From assembly GCA_000969725.1 (NCBI GenBank), contig JXSR01S019577.1: a DNA stretch of 31,604 nucleotides; one strand, written 5' to 3'. Shown piece by piece: positions 1 to 10,745 of this stretch. This DNA comes from Ophiothrix spiculata (Eukaryota; Echinodermata; Ophiuroidea; Amphilepidida; Ophiotrichidae). A model generated the notes under the pieces. That model saw nothing but the letters and a program-made list of their open reading frames with translations. It was not told the DNA's origin and searched no databases. The translations under genes were made by a program, and so were the position numbers. The stretch's first letter is position 1; every line of letters starts with the position of its first letter.

Positions 1-133
1 AATGCAAGCACATATGAAAGAATGGTTTGGGGATCGTAACATATACCAGTTGACGATTCTTACAAGCTAAAAAACTCGGATTTGATATAGGTGACATTGA
101 GGGTGAAAAGTGGATCATGAATTGCCCCTTTAA
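1..133. mobile_element. Right part of a MITE cut by the window edge
   Basis: These 133 bases align without gaps to 29342-29474, the right part of a complete inverted-repeat element, with roughly nine in ten bases the same by eye. The segment ends in TTGCCCCTTTAA, the terminal repeat of that family. The left part must lie outside the window. No coding capacity is visible, so this is a non-autonomous copy. Confidence 0.85.
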
Positions 134-172
134 TTACAATTTAGATTTTTGTGAGTTACACCGTTAGGGGCA

Positions 173-270
173 GCTTCAAAACTCAACCGGTGGTTGCCTG
201 CTGGTTCTGGTCGGTTTTGGGCAGTTGGCTATTGTTTATTCTGACACAACCGCTGGATGAGTTTTGAAGC
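173..270. mobile_element. Small hairpin element, 98 bp
   Basis: The arms 173-195 and 248-270 are inverted copies: the left begins GCTTCAAAACTCA and the right ends TGAGTTTTGAAGC, with a few mismatches further in. The loop is about 50 bp. The size and structure fit a very short MITE or a solo hairpin derived from a DNA transposon. No target-site duplication is clear. Confidence 0.6.
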
Positions 271-882
271 AACCTGTTGATAATGTAAAGCCATTTTTTC
301 ATCATTATATTTCTTGACTTACTCCCCATATCTTTCGTTGGCTAATTAAAAAGTTGAAAAAAAAAACCTGAAGCAATTGTACCAAGCTCATTTAATGTAA
401 TATGTAAATGACACTGTTGGGAATGCCTAATTCTTCATGTGAATTTACGTAACATTATATTATAACTGGCCACAGAGACATAACTTTGGGAGATAATCTG
501 CTTTCAAACTAATTTTTATAGCTATCTTTTTAACATGCCAAAATCTATTCCCACTGAATGTGACTATAAACCACCATCTATAAACTACATGGAAGCAATT
601 TAAGACAATCATAAAGAAAGTTGCAAAATCTCAAACAATTCTAAAGGAAGACAAATACATTGTGACAGAATGAAATCTTTAACTTCTCCCAAAAGGATGA
701 AATCAATTCATGGCCCAAAATTGCACTAAATGGTATGATGTGAATATTTGCCCAGTTAAATCAAAAAGTAAATTTTCTCCAAAATATTTTAATTAATGAC
801 TCCAATTTATGGAATTAATCCAAAAAAGGATATTCCACTGGAAGATCCCTATTTTAGGGAATTAAAGCAAAACAGATTTCAT
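271..882. other. No gene or clear repeat seen
   Basis: AT-rich unique-looking sequence. I found no splice-flanked open frame, no inverted repeat and no tandem repeat here. Confidence 0.5.
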
Positions 883-1132
883 TAGCAAAATGCTACCCTG
901 TAATTACATATCCTTCACGACATTGGTGTTTTGCATACAGTCACAACATTAATTTTCCAATAGAATGCTACCCTCCATTTATACAACAGTCACCAGGTTT
1001 AGAAACAAATACTACCCTGCGTAATTATAAGCATCCTATAACTAAGATATTTTAGCAACAAATGCTACCCTGTGTAATTACGAGCATCCCAATACCAAGG
1101 TATTTTAGCAACAAATGCTACCCTGTAATTCT
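883..1132. repeat. Degenerate minisatellite, about 53-bp unit, five copies
   Basis: The phrase ATGCTACCCTG or a near copy recurs near 890, 965, 1008, 1062 and 1115. The last three units are the most alike and share TATTTTAGCAACAA before it and GTAATTA after it, with a spacing of 53-54 bp. The first units are diverged and have uneven lengths, which suggests an old array with a more recently duplicated right end. Confidence 0.75.
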
Positions 1133-1411
1133 CTCACATGTAATTGTTCTGGCCTGGGGACAAACTTAAGGCTGACATTCTTCTGTGCATAATTGAATGC
1201 TAATTATATTGACTGACTTAAAAAGTAGTAAGTGGCATATAGCTGCTATAATGTATTACTGATTTGTTCCAAAGAGAGTATGTAAAAATAAGGGTGAGAC
1301 ATTTTTGTGAATTTGCATCATGATTTATTCCTTTTTGCTTTGTATTTCGATACCCCAAACTGTTTTCCTAACAACTCAATCAAATTTCAAACAGTTGATG
1401 CAAATTGATTA

Positions 1412-1923
1412 TCCGGGGAGCCAGCTTGAAGAAAAAGGTGGTAAGCATGCTCATCAGAAAAAGCTTCGAAAAAGGGTCAGATTTTGCCTCATTGGCGTCG
1501 TCGACGTCTTTAGAAAAAAAAAGGGGTGCCTTTTCAGGGTAACTTTCGACAATAAGGGTCTTTTTTTTACGATATCTTCTACTTTAGAGTCATTTTTTCA
1601 CCAAATATCCTAAAATTTCAAGAAGTAACTACAGAAAAGGCTTCCAATGTATTATTTATGTTTTTATGGCAGCAAATAGTGCATTGTCACACCAGTAAGG
1701 GTCCATTTCAGTGTTATGCCATTAGTTGGTCAAATTTTCATTACGACATTTGAGGTCAATTTTAGTGTATTACGACACTGCGACATTTAGGGGTAAGATT
1801 TTGAACATTTTACGACATTAATGGTTGGAATTTGCTGTACATGATTTCGAAATTTAGGATCTGATTTTGAGGTGCTCTGACGAGCATGCGTACCACTTTT
1901 TTCTTCGAGCGGCCGCCTGGATT
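1412..1923. mobile_element. MITE, about 510 bp
   Basis: The ends are inverted copies of about 45 bp. The left carries GAAGAAAAAGGTGGTAAGC and GCATGCTCATCAGA; the right, reverse complemented, carries GAAGAAAAAAGTGGTACGC and GCATGCTCGTCAGA. Inside are repeated phrases such as TTACGACATT near 1741, 1769 and 1811. An open frame of 97 codons starting at 1320 runs into the element and has no recognisable domain, so I treat it as chance. Confidence 0.75.
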
Positions 1924-1978
1924 GATTACCTGCCAAGATCAATCAATTGCATGAAATTAGAAAAAAACACCACATCTG

Positions 1979-2270
1979 ATGCTGGAATTGCTTTCAACAT
2001 TGACCCGTGCAAAAGGAAAAAAATGGATCATTAAAGTAGCAGAACTCCACAAACCCATCTTTCATTTTCTGTCTTATGCAAAGATTTCTGAGGAGCTATT
2101 GAATCTATGTGGATCTAACCAACGGCTTCACAAATTTGAAGAATACCTTCACTTCCCCGTGAGGGTAAACTATTCAGAATTTATTATCTGCTAGGGTGAA
2201 GAATTTGGAATTCATTACAATGGGTCAATTGCTATCCAGAGGCTGAAATGTTCCCATGGCGACAAGTCAT
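1979..2270 (+). pseudogene. Possible decayed coding fragment, unidentified
   Basis: One frame stays open for 71 codons (1979-2194). After one TAG it continues open to about 2270, so nearly 97 codons contain a single stop in an AT-rich background. The residues look protein-like (for example AELHKPIFHFLSYAK) but I recognise no family. There is no convincing splice site or start context. It could be a remnant of a transposon gene or an old exon, or chance. Weak call. Confidence 0.15.
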
Positions 2271-2960
2271 GATTGTAGATGGTATCTTATTAGGCATTCT
2301 GATAAATGATGGTTTATTGATGAGCTTTCATGATGAAACAACATGGAGCATTTTAACATTTAATATTAACATTTCATTTGATTTTATGTACTTCAATGCG
2401 ACCCAAATAAGACTGGCAATATATTGCTACAAATCCTAGACCATCTTGCTATTGATATGAATATTTCAAGCTTGATTATTGGAATATGAAAATATTGGGG
2501 GCTTTTACAAAATTTTGCAGAATAATGAGGTCATTATGGTGCGTGTTCTGAGAAAATATGAAACTAATTCCTTGAAGATGCATGGTCTGTAAATTTTCCA
2601 ATATATATCTAAAATGGAATATGTTTATCTGTTCACTTTCATGTGAGTTGTGAGAAATATATTTTAATACAAAAAACTACAAAAATACTATCAAAAATAA
2701 AAAATGAAGAATTCAGACCAAGCTCCTTTAAAATAGGGTCAACAAATGGTTCAGTCATGATTGCAAAGTTGCTTAGCCCTAATGTGAAGATTTGCACCAA
2801 CTGGAAAACCTCAAGTGTACAAAATGTACATATTTACCAGAATATTATTCAAAATTATATTTAAAAAATCCCTATTTCTGTTAACATACAACAAAATTGT
2901 ACAAAACCAGCAGTACTATAATATACATCAGCCTGCAGCAACACCAGCAATGCATACTGA
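2271..2960. other. No gene or clear repeat seen
   Basis: AT-rich sequence with short open frames only and no detectable repeat structure. Confidence 0.45.
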
Positions 2961-3170
2961 ACTGTAAAACAAGAAATATTTGCGGAAAGAAAATTTTGCG
3001 AATTTCAGAATCTGGGGTTTTTGGTGGCATTTTAATTTCACTAATTGCATCAGCATGCCATTGAAATCAATGTACATTATCAATATAAGTGGCAAATTAA
3101 TTTTGCGATTTTGGGGTATTAGCGAATTTAGCGAAATTAAATTGCTAGCGAAAATTTCTTGTGTTACAGT
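2961..3170. mobile_element. MITE with ACTGTAA...TTTTCGC ends, 210 bp
   Basis: The left end reads ACTGTAAAACAAGAAAT and the right end, reverse complemented, reads ACTGTAACACAAGAAAT. Inner sequence is rich in TTTTGCG and GCGAAA phrases. It resembles the elements at 17902-18118 and 28811-29034, which also begin (T)ACTGTA and lead into GAAA(A)TTTT. Two overlapping open frames on opposite strands here follow from the inverted structure and are not genes. Confidence 0.75.
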
Positions 3171-4150
3171 AAGTGGCACCATACATCCCAAGGTGGGGTT
3201 CATCACTTCCACAGGACAAAAAATCAAGAGCTCCCTTCCACAAAACAAAGATCAAGGACCATCTTACACTTGACATAATTCAAGGGTTCCTTTCATGACG
3301 AAATTCAAGAGCTCTTGACAAACCTGGGAGGAAATTAGACACCTGAATATGATTTTCAACTTGAACATGGATGATAAAAGTGATACAGGGGGTACCCAGT
3401 TTTATGAAATGTGTGTGTGTGTGGGGGGGGGGGGGTCCTATTGATTCCCAAGGACATTTAAAAGCTAAAAATTGGTAGATTTTACCATTTTTGAAAAACA
3501 AAAACAAAAAAACAGCAGCTTTAGTCTTGAAGTCCTTAGAACCTTAGACTCTTCCAAAGAGCTGATTTTACCATTAAAATTAGGACCCTTATCTAATGAT
3601 TTTTTGTGAAGAAATTAAAACAAAAGGTCTAAGAATTTTTCTGTGAAAAAGTAGAACTAGTATCGTTCCCATGATCTCCTATTTTCAGTTTGATTCAGAG
3701 AGTATCAGACATGGTATACACTAAATTGAACAATATTGAGAGCCCGAAGCAAGGGCTATGAAAAAGAAACTCACTCTATTGGCACATCCCTGTATGGCAT
3801 GACACATGAGTACCCCACCCGGAGAGTGATAAGAATCAAAAGGGTAATTCAGGATGAATAGACACAAGTTCGAAATGAAACAATATACATTTTCTTAATT
3901 GTTTCCTACAATTTGAATGAAACAAATTTCAATATGTAGTACAAAAGAGTGTTGTATCATACATATCTTTTATAGCAACATATCAATTTCACTATTGTAT
4001 ATTGCTATTACCAGCATAGTGAGATGTATTAGTAAAGAGACTAAAAACATTCAATTCTGGTGAGGATCATGGCATCAGACTGAAACAAACTTCATGGATG
4101 TGCAAACAAAACCTTAATTTCATTAACAAGTAAAGTAACTTATAGTATCA
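3171..4150. other. No gene; one simple repeat
   Basis: Apart from a TG/poly-G tract at about 3407-3436 (alternating TG followed by a run of G), I see no structured sequence here. Confidence 0.5.
3407..3436. repeat. (TG)n followed by poly-G tract
   Basis: A short run of alternating TG passes directly into about 13 consecutive G. It is a simple-sequence tract and a likely site of length variation and sequencing error. Confidence 0.9.
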
Positions 4151-4158
4151 AATGTTAG

Positions 4159-4695
4159 TAGGGCTGTCATCAGGACTATTTTTTCATGTTGACATCAAGG
4201 GGTAGGACTGTGAGGACTTGTTTCAACTGATGGTGACGTATTTGTAACTAAAAAGTTGTAACTGAAAATGACTGATTGTAACATTAGTGTGCATGGCTAG
4301 CAGCGTGTGTGAGCGTTAACCGACTTTAACTAACGATGACGGGTGTAAAATTCAAAACTGCAATACGCAGGTCTACGTTGCTCGTCGTAAGCCCCAATTT
4401 CATCACAGTGTAAATGCACCAAAAAGTTTGATAAATATCGCCTGACACCTGCTTAATAAAAAAACATGAGTTATTCTTATTTATCGCAAGGTTAACAAGT
4501 AAGATATTTTCCAATATTTTATTGACATCTTACTAATGATTCCATTAATATAAGTCCTTTCTGACTTATCTTAATGCTTATTTGTTTACATATGGTTTAT
4601 GTCGCAACAGGACTTAGTTCTAGTTCTGTCAACATGTCGCGATATACTCCCTGTCAACATAAATGTCGACATAAACTCTGTCAACGACAGCCCTA
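4159..4695. mobile_element. Non-autonomous hAT-type element, 537 bp
   Basis: Starts TAGGGCTGTC and ends GACAGCCCTA, a perfect 10-bp terminal inverted repeat. A looser inner repeat joins ATGTTGACATCA on the left to GTCGACATTTATGTTGAC on the right. It is flanked by AATGTTAG (4151-4158) and GATGTTAG (4696-4703), an 8-bp target duplication with one mismatch. An 8-bp duplication and a YAGGG-type end are hallmarks of the hAT superfamily. No transposase remains; the 62-codon open frame inside is too short and unrecognisable. Confidence 0.85.
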
Positions 4696-4703
4696 GATGT
4701 TAG

Positions 4704-6368
4704 ATATGTTTATGATCATCTAGAAGTGGGAATAAGGAAAACCATTTGCATTGGAAAAGTAAATAAATAATCCCATTAAAATCACCTGAAGTCTACTTGA
4801 TTTACATTGATTAGCATTTTTCAGGATAAGTGGTTTGTGAGACAACAGTATTCTTTAGTCTCAAAGACACTTGAGTCAGAATTTGTTTTCATTAGGCTGG
4901 GCAATAAGACTAATCGTCAGTAATTAATTCATCATCAATAGGTCAAATCTATGGAACCACTGGTGACTCATAGATGAGGACAAACATTTAAGGTACTAGC
5001 CAACACGGCAAAGAAACTTCTAAAAACTCATCTGAATCAGAAAAAGATACAGTAGGATCATAACAAACAAAAAAACCTTTCATTGGTTCTCAAAAAATTG
5101 TTTGACTCAGAACTAAAAGAATGTGTATACTTTTTCACAATACTTAGGTAACAAAATATTTGTGATTTTTTTAAAGATTGAGATGTTAGTAAAAATGTGA
5201 TGTCATAAATAGATTTGTTGTAAAACTTCCTTTATAAAATCTTTACTTTTGATATTAGAAATTTTCAAGTAATGACCATTAAAACAATATTAAAGATCAT
5301 TTGATTGATATTGCATTAGAAACAAACTATATTTTGAGATTCAAAATCTTTACCATTACCAAAATATCATACGGTAACTGATTATGACGCAAGCTCAGCG
5401 AACATCATTGTGACAACAAACATTGAGATTTTCTTTTTCTCTCTTAGGACCATTATCTTGAGGTTCTCTTAATTGATACACCATTAAGTATTCAGTTAGC
5501 AAAACACAGTGCTGGTCAGTTCACCTCACTTTGGGACTCTAGTTACAATATTAATCACAGGTATAATCTACTGTAATCATAGACATAGTCATGCTCATAC
5601 TGTGATATTTTTACTGTTGATATCGTAAGATTTAAAAAAAAAATAGTAAAAGTTGCCTACATTTGAAGAGTTCAAAATATCATGTCTCAATTGCAGTGAT
5701 TGAACGAGACTCCCTTTATTGTTAAATTTATGTTGGGGAATTGCCACACCTCCTTAGCGTAAGCCTGTTACCTTCCCCAGCACTGAATAATACTTCAAAC
5801 CTATGTGTATATATTCAGATGTTTTGTTGTGTAACCAACTTTCTTGTCTGCATAACAAGCAAAGCAAATATTTGAGTTTTGTCCTCTTGCAAACTATTAA
5901 AGTATTTATGATGCACAAAGTTGAAATTAAGTAGTAGCAGAAATTTAGGAAAAATTATCTAATGAAATGTTACTCTTGAGTTTCACATTGTCTGGAATCC
6001 TTAGACAAAATGAGATACATTATGTTGTTGACTCTAGATCAGCATTGAGCACTCTGCAATTTAACACATATACAAATGGTAAACAGAAAAGTATGTTAAT
6101 TAATCTAAAATTTGATAGCTTAAATTCAAATATACATGCTACACAGAATTATTCAGAAAAAAAACCCATGTCAAACATTGATTTGCTAAAGATATGGTCA
6201 CACTTGGTCACATGACTTTCATATGAACGTTAACAAATTTGCGTAGGCCGTACCAACATTTTCAAAACCATTATTTACAAACTTCTTAAGGTCAATGGAC
6301 ACAGTTTTGCAAAAAACCTGCTACTTTAAAAGTTCATTCAAATGTTCAAATCATTGTCAAAACACTGT
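4704..6368. other. No gene or clear repeat seen
   Basis: AT-rich, apparently single-copy sequence. It contains short open frames (for example 5967-6215) with no recognisable domain, splice context or codon bias. Confidence 0.45.
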
Positions 6369-6728
6369 TCAAAACATTTTGTATGAAGTATTGTGAACAT
6401 ACAGCCAATCTTCGAAATAAGCTCCCTGTTTCACGGGTTTTTTACTCATCAACGAGTGTTGACAAGTAGTACTCTGCACCGTACGCGACACACTGCAATT
6501 CACGCAGTTACATGAGATAGGTTGTTCCCGCGATCGCCACACCAAGTTCTTGTCATTGGGGAAAATTGACCAGTCAAAACGATCGTCATGCGTTAGCTGT
6601 GTCAGGTGATTTGAATTCTGAATTACGTGTACGCACGGACTGCATAGAAGCACAATTGTTTGAATATTCTGGACGCGATTTTCAGGGAGCTTATAGACTT
6701 TAGCTTTTCCCACAAATGATAAAGCCAC
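6369..6728 (-). CDS. Possible exon with a CpG-bearing open frame, unidentified
   Basis: A 119-codon open frame on the minus strand, and the longest in the window that is not inside a clear repeat. CpG dinucleotides are much more frequent from about 6430 to 6690 than in flanking DNA. The peptide is mixed and soluble, with a Cys-rich patch (CNCVNC, later a TTCQH) and several Trp and Asp residues, unlike the poly-Phe/Asn peptides of chance frames here. On the same strand TTGTGCTTCTATGCAG ends at 6640 and could be an acceptor, giving an exon that runs to the stop at 6369. I recognise no family. It may instead be a CpG-rich regulatory patch. Confidence 0.25.
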   Translation of the reverse strand: MALSFVGKAKVYKLPENRVQNIQTIVLLCSPCVHVIQNSNHLTQLTHDDRFDWSIFPNDKNLVWRSREQPISCNCVNCSVSRTVQSTTCQHSLMSKKPVKQGAYFEDWLYVHNTSYKMF

Positions 6729-6737
6729 TAATTGTAC

Positions 6738-6748
6738 TTACCTATCGA
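6738..6748 (-). other. Consensus 5' splice donor, minus strand
   Basis: Read on the minus strand this is GATAG|GTAAGTAC, a near-perfect donor with the intron starting at 6744. No acceptor is evident close upstream. If real it would end a first exon that contains a short ATG frame (start near 6782). It lies directly above the CpG-bearing open frame at 6369-6728, which makes a transcription start nearby conceivable but unproven. Confidence 0.25.
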
Positions 6749-6899
6749 TGATAAAAAATGTAGTCACAAATGAAGAATACATGGAAAGAAAAAGACAAAA
6801 ACAGTAATTAGTTTTGTTTAATATCTTCTCCATCAAAATATAGTGAATACCATTACTCATTTCTTTATGTATATTTAGTAAAATTGTGAATGTTTTAAA

Positions 6900-7125
6900 T
6901 GTGACCGTTTATCTAAAAGCAGCTGTAAATGCAACCTTATTTCATTATTTTAAACTATTTGCAAAGACCATGTTATAAGGATTAAATGATACCTCAATTA
7001 ACTTCACCTGGTTATGGTTCGTCAAAAGTAAAGGTGAAACTAAGATATATAAAGATCAGTAAACCCTATATTTTCTCTGAACATTCTTCTCAGAACAACA
7101 TTTCAAAATTTCATTTATGGATGCT
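6900..7125. mobile_element. Truncated MITE related to the 23914 and 26061 elements
   Basis: Begins TGTGACCG and soon has GCAGCTGTAAATGC, matching the terminal and subterminal sequence of the element at 26061-26483. Colinear phrases follow: ATTTGCAAAGACCATG, then a TTAACTTCAC stretch, then AAAGATCAGTAA(A/G)CCCTA. The similarity fades near 7125 and no matching right end was found, so this is a left-end fragment. Confidence 0.75.
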
Positions 7126-7449
7126 CTAAGCTTAATATATTAGAAAACAACAGTTAATTATCAAATGTTCGTAAATTGTTGATCAAAACCTTCAGGAAGG
7201 TAAAAAAAATTAAATTTTATTTTGTTTGTTGATCTTGGGTATGAGGCTATTCTCTAAACGTATACATTGATAATATTTATAAAGAAAGAAGACAAATATT
7301 TGTTTGTAAAACATTCTTTTCACATCATAGATTGCATATAAATAAAAAAATTGAGTTTGCATAATTTAGATCTCCTGATAAAGCCTTATTTTAAAGTTTC
7401 AACTCTAGGCGGCAATATTTATCATTGTCGACAACAATAACTAAAAATA

Positions 7450-7605
7450 AAAGAATATCTAAATATTTTGATATATAGGGTTTTAATATGACAATGAAAC
7501 TTTGCATGCTGCCATTAATACCGCTAATACTTCAAATAATGCAAAAATCTGAAAATGTTTGTGGGAAAGTTTGGGTATGATGCTGAACTTGCACCTATAA
7601 AAATG
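7450..7605. repeat. Dispersed repeat, copy 1
   Basis: Aligns to 11387-11545 in the same orientation. Shared phrases include ATCTAAATATTTTGA, ACCGCTAATAC, CAAAAATCT and GATGATGCTGAACTTG (here TATGATGCTGAACTTG). The family is probably a MITE interior or end; the 11.5-kb copy ends near a GCCCCTTTAA phrase. No terminal inverted repeat was found around this copy. Confidence 0.7.
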
Positions 7606-7926
7606 TATTTCAAAAGTATGTTATATCATATTTCATGCAGCAGAGAACCTTTTAAATTTGATTCTGAAGAATATACCACCTCAGCAAATCTTCCTTTCTT
7701 CCCTTGGATTCTGTTCAGACAATTGACCTTTTTAATCACACAAAGTAGGCATACAACCTACATTTACGTGTTGATATAAGTTTCATCATGACACCTTGGC
7801 CAACGCTGTGATAAGAGCATGCAATAGCAATGTGACAAATGTGGCAACTCCTGAGGCTGTCTGGTGAGAAAATGGCAACCCATGTGGGTTATTACATGTC
7901 ATGTACGACCTTTAATTTTTAAGACT

Positions 7927-8385
7927 ATATGTGATGGCTCACCCCGAAATGGGAGATTTTGCATCAGAACACTTTTAAAGAAACTGGTGAAAATAGGCAG
8001 CAAGAAATAAAGAAAATAATAAGAATTTTCAGCAGATTTTCTGTTGTACAGTTAGATTGCCTTGATCAATTTTAACAAGGTGTCATTTTAAAGCTTAGTA
8101 AATGCTGTAAGAGATGAAATGATAAAATCAAAATTTATATCATCTGCAGAGGGGGACTTTGCGACAGAATACTTTTCAAGAAACTGGGGAAAATAGGCAG
8201 TGAAAAATAAAGAAAATAATAAGAATTTCTAACAGATGTTCTGTTGTAAAATGTGATTGCCTTGATCAATTTCAACAAGTAAGGTGTCATTTTTAAGCTT
8301 AGAAAATGTTGTAACAGATGAAATGATAAAATCAATATTTATATCATTTGCAAAGTCCCTCCTTTCGGGGTGAGCCATCACATAT
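7927..8385. mobile_element. MITE with an internal 200-bp tandem duplication, about 460 bp
   Basis: The left end ATATGTGATGGCTCACCCC and the right end (reverse complement identical over this stretch) form a terminal repeat that extends through CGAAA. The interior holds two direct copies, 7952-8151 and 8152-8355, offset by exactly 200 bp: both contain AAATAGGCAG, AGAAAATAATAAGAATT, GATTGCCTTGATCAATTT and AAGGTGTCATTTT. The second copy carries a 4-bp insertion before AAGGTGTC. No coding sequence. Confidence 0.85.
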
Positions 8386-8539
8386 GAGGAGACTAGGAGT
8401 CTAGTTATTAAAAAAGCAAAAGACCTATTAAAGCAGAGATTGATTGTCTTGAGATATTAATTTAATTTAATTTACCCAGATTTTTTACATTGTTGCATCG
8501 TCCAGACTGGAATATTTAGCGCAGTGGGACCAATGGCTT

Positions 8540-8640
8540 TAACGTGACTTCCGAACCATGGAGCAATTAGAGTAAGGTTTCTTACTCAAGGAAACAAGGA
8601 GCAGGTCTGACTGGGGCTCCAAAAGATTGGGTATAAAAAA
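8540..8640 (+). mobile_element. SINE/LINE-tail-like fragment
   Basis: The stretch around GAGTAAGGTTTCTTACTCAA then GGAAACAAGG resembles the conserved region of many animal SINEs and CR1/L2-type tails (AAGTGCCTTGCCCAAGG-like). The resemblance is from memory and no tRNA-like head or tail repeat was found, so the class is uncertain. Confidence 0.35.
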
Positions 8641-8893
8641 TGCAATATTTTGCTGCATTGCCATGGTAACAGTGGTCATCTTGGAATTTTATCATCACCA
8701 CATAAACAACAAACGGTAATGGTGGTATTGAGAAATATCATAGCTGCAAATGAGGATTATGACCTTTATTCTGTTGTTGAGTCCTCTGTTAGATGTGTGG
8801 TTGAGCTTGCCATTGTGTTCACTTTGCTGATTAGCATGAATGGGACCTCAATACCACCCAACAAATTTACTTTAATATAATCATAGGCTATTA

Positions 8894-9302
8894 TACGCCG
8901 GGGAAGTAGTGACGTCACATTTATGATAAGTAGCCCAACACGTGCGAATCTGGTTCCAAACACATGATCATGTCCTGAGTAATTCCACTGATCATACGTA
9001 TTAATACGTATTAACAGAATAGGTGCACTTAAACATACAAATCAGACTGATTTTTCTCGAGTGGAAAACGAAAATAACGGCAGGGGTCCCGTCCTGGCTT
9101 GTCATCACAACCTTCAGTATAACAGGTCGGCATGTTTTACCTTATATTTGTTTTAAACGAATGTTATGGTATCAAATAGGAATCTTGACTTTTTCCCCAT
9201 AGACTGATCGTGTGGCAAAATTGTCCACCCCATTTGTTTGGAACCAAAACGCACGTGTTGGGTGATTTACATAAATTATGATGTCACTACTTCCCCGGCG
9301 TA
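8894..9302. mobile_element. MITE with 68-bp terminal inverted repeats, 409 bp
   Basis: Starts TACGCCGGGGAAGTAGTGAC and ends with the inverted copy. The arms stay alike for nearly 70 bp, through CCCAACACGTGCG and TGGTTCCAAACA. The outermost TA on both sides suggests a TA target, as in Tc1/mariner-like insertions. TGACGTCA lies at 8910-8917, with a one-base variant TGATGTCA in the matching place at 9279-9286. Short open frames inside are by-products of the repeat. Confidence 0.9.
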
Positions 9303-9777
9303 TTTGGTTCTAAAACTTGTCAGAAGGATTTGTCAACATGTATGTTCATTCATGCGTAACGGTATGCATTAAGTTAGTAATTTGTGCGTTTCAGAAATTC
9401 AATGGGAAATCAAATTTATTTAAATTCTGTTCTGACAAATTTTAGATATATGCATAAACATCAATAACACCAAGTTTCATGTCAATCTAATTTATCGTTA
9501 CTGAGAAAAAGTGTGCATATCATTGTAACATGACCAGAATAAGAATTTCCAGTATATCGCATTTAAAATATACATGTAATTTTCATATTCAAATCAATGC
9601 ATGAACTTACAATTTTTTCGAATTCCAACGATATGGTAACTTTGACAAACCATAACTTTTGAACCAAATATCAAATTGACTTCATTTAAAATTCTTGTGA
9701 AAGAAAAAAGTGTACAGTTTATATCATTAAGAAACCTCAAAATGTGACTTACTCATATTTTCCCAATTTCATCTATT
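9303..9777. other. No gene seen; weak repeat hints
   Basis: AT-rich. A short inverted similarity (ACTTGTCAGAA near 9315 and TTCTGACAAATTT near 9431) hints at a small decayed element, but the arms are too short to call. Confidence 0.35.
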
Positions 9778-9959
9778 TAGGTCTAAAAAAAATAATTGTT
9801 TGATTGGCGTAACATAGAAAAAAAATTAAGAGTACGTAGGTCGGTTGTTTTTTTAAAGTCAAATTTTGGATTTGGAGGTTTGTTACCATGCTCAAAAAAA
9901 TAAAAATATCTAGGGTCGGTCGGGTTACGCCAATTAAACAATCTTTTTTTTTAAGGCCT
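9778..9959. mobile_element. MITE, 182 bp, AGGYCTAAAAA ends
   Basis: The left arm reads AGGTCTAAAAAAAATA and GTTTGATTGGCGTAAC; the right arm, reverse complemented, reads AAGGCCTTAAAAAAAA and GTTTAATTGGCGTAAC. The interior contains TTGGATTTGGAGGTTTGTTA and CATGCTCAAAAAAATA. Those phrases occur reverse complemented in the element at 30550-30844, so the two are members of one family in opposite orientation. Confidence 0.8.
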
Positions 9960-9979
9960 TAGTTATGCATTAAAGTTCC

Positions 9980-10130
9980 TTGAAGACATGTATGTCTGAC
10001 CAGATTACAGACTCTCAATTCAACAATAATAAAATGCTAAAGCTTAAATCTGACCCTTCGCGTACCTCATAGCCCAATCACCAAACACCCAACCAAGTAA
10101 TTTAGGTAACAATTTCGAACATACAAACTC
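9980..10130. repeat. Dispersed repeat, partial copy
   Basis: Resembles 11113-11260 in the same orientation: GAAGACA, CTGACC, and most clearly CCCAATCACC...AGTAATTTAGGT against CCCCATCACC...AGTAATTTAGGT. Diverged, and it ends before the element at 10271. It may be the left half of the repeat whose next part is at 11113-11545. Confidence 0.55.
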
Positions 10131-10270
10131 GACCTCAAACAATATTTATCCATCAAAATCAGATTTTACTTTCTGGTCAAAGTTCACTTTTTTTCTGTAA
10201 AATGCTGAGGAGAGATAAACATACAACTACAGGCCTACATACATCCTTACATCCGCACAAACACACAGAC

Positions 10271-10633
10271 CTGGGGGGGGGGGTACTCAAATATGGTTTG
10301 GGTAGGGATGTGCCTCTGGGAAATTTGGAAAGGCACCCATCCAAATACCAATTTTTTACAAAAATTGACCCATCCATATACCAAATGTTTTAAATTTTGA
10401 CCCAAATTTAATCAAAAATCTCCTTTTTTCTTTCCCAATTTGCTATATTTTGGCAAAATTTTCAAACAATTTGAGAAGAAATGTTTAAATTTGCGGCATT
10501 TGGCGCAAAATTTGAAAAGAAAACCCATCAAAATACCTAAGTTTTGCGAAGAAAAAGGACTGATTGGAATACCCGAATTTGCGGCACGTCCCCATAACCC
10601 CTTTTTTTACTAAGTAGCCCCCCCCCCCCCCGG
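10271..10633. mobile_element. Element with poly-G/poly-C inverted ends, about 360 bp
   Basis: The left edge is CT, then 11 G, then TACTCAAATATGG. The right edge is TAAGTAG, then 14 C, then GGG. The arms are therefore inverted homopolymer runs followed by an (A)GTA(C/G) step. Inside are echoing phrases: ACCCATCCAAATACCAA, ACCCATCCATATACCAA and CCCATCAAAATACCTAA. I recall similar poly-G plus TACTC elements from marine invertebrate genomes but cannot name a family. Overlapping frames on both strands here are not genes. Confidence 0.7.
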
Positions 10634-10745
10634 GCATACAGATGACAATCAAAAACAAAGTGTGCCTTCCAACGATACTGGCATCCCACAATCCACAAAA
10701 ATCATCCTATGATAAGAGTTAGGATCAAACTATACTTCTTATGGG

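Noticed and set aside
10177..10393. Overlapping frames on both strands rich in Pro, Cys or Gly
   Set aside because: They arise from the poly-G element and an ACA-rich tract.
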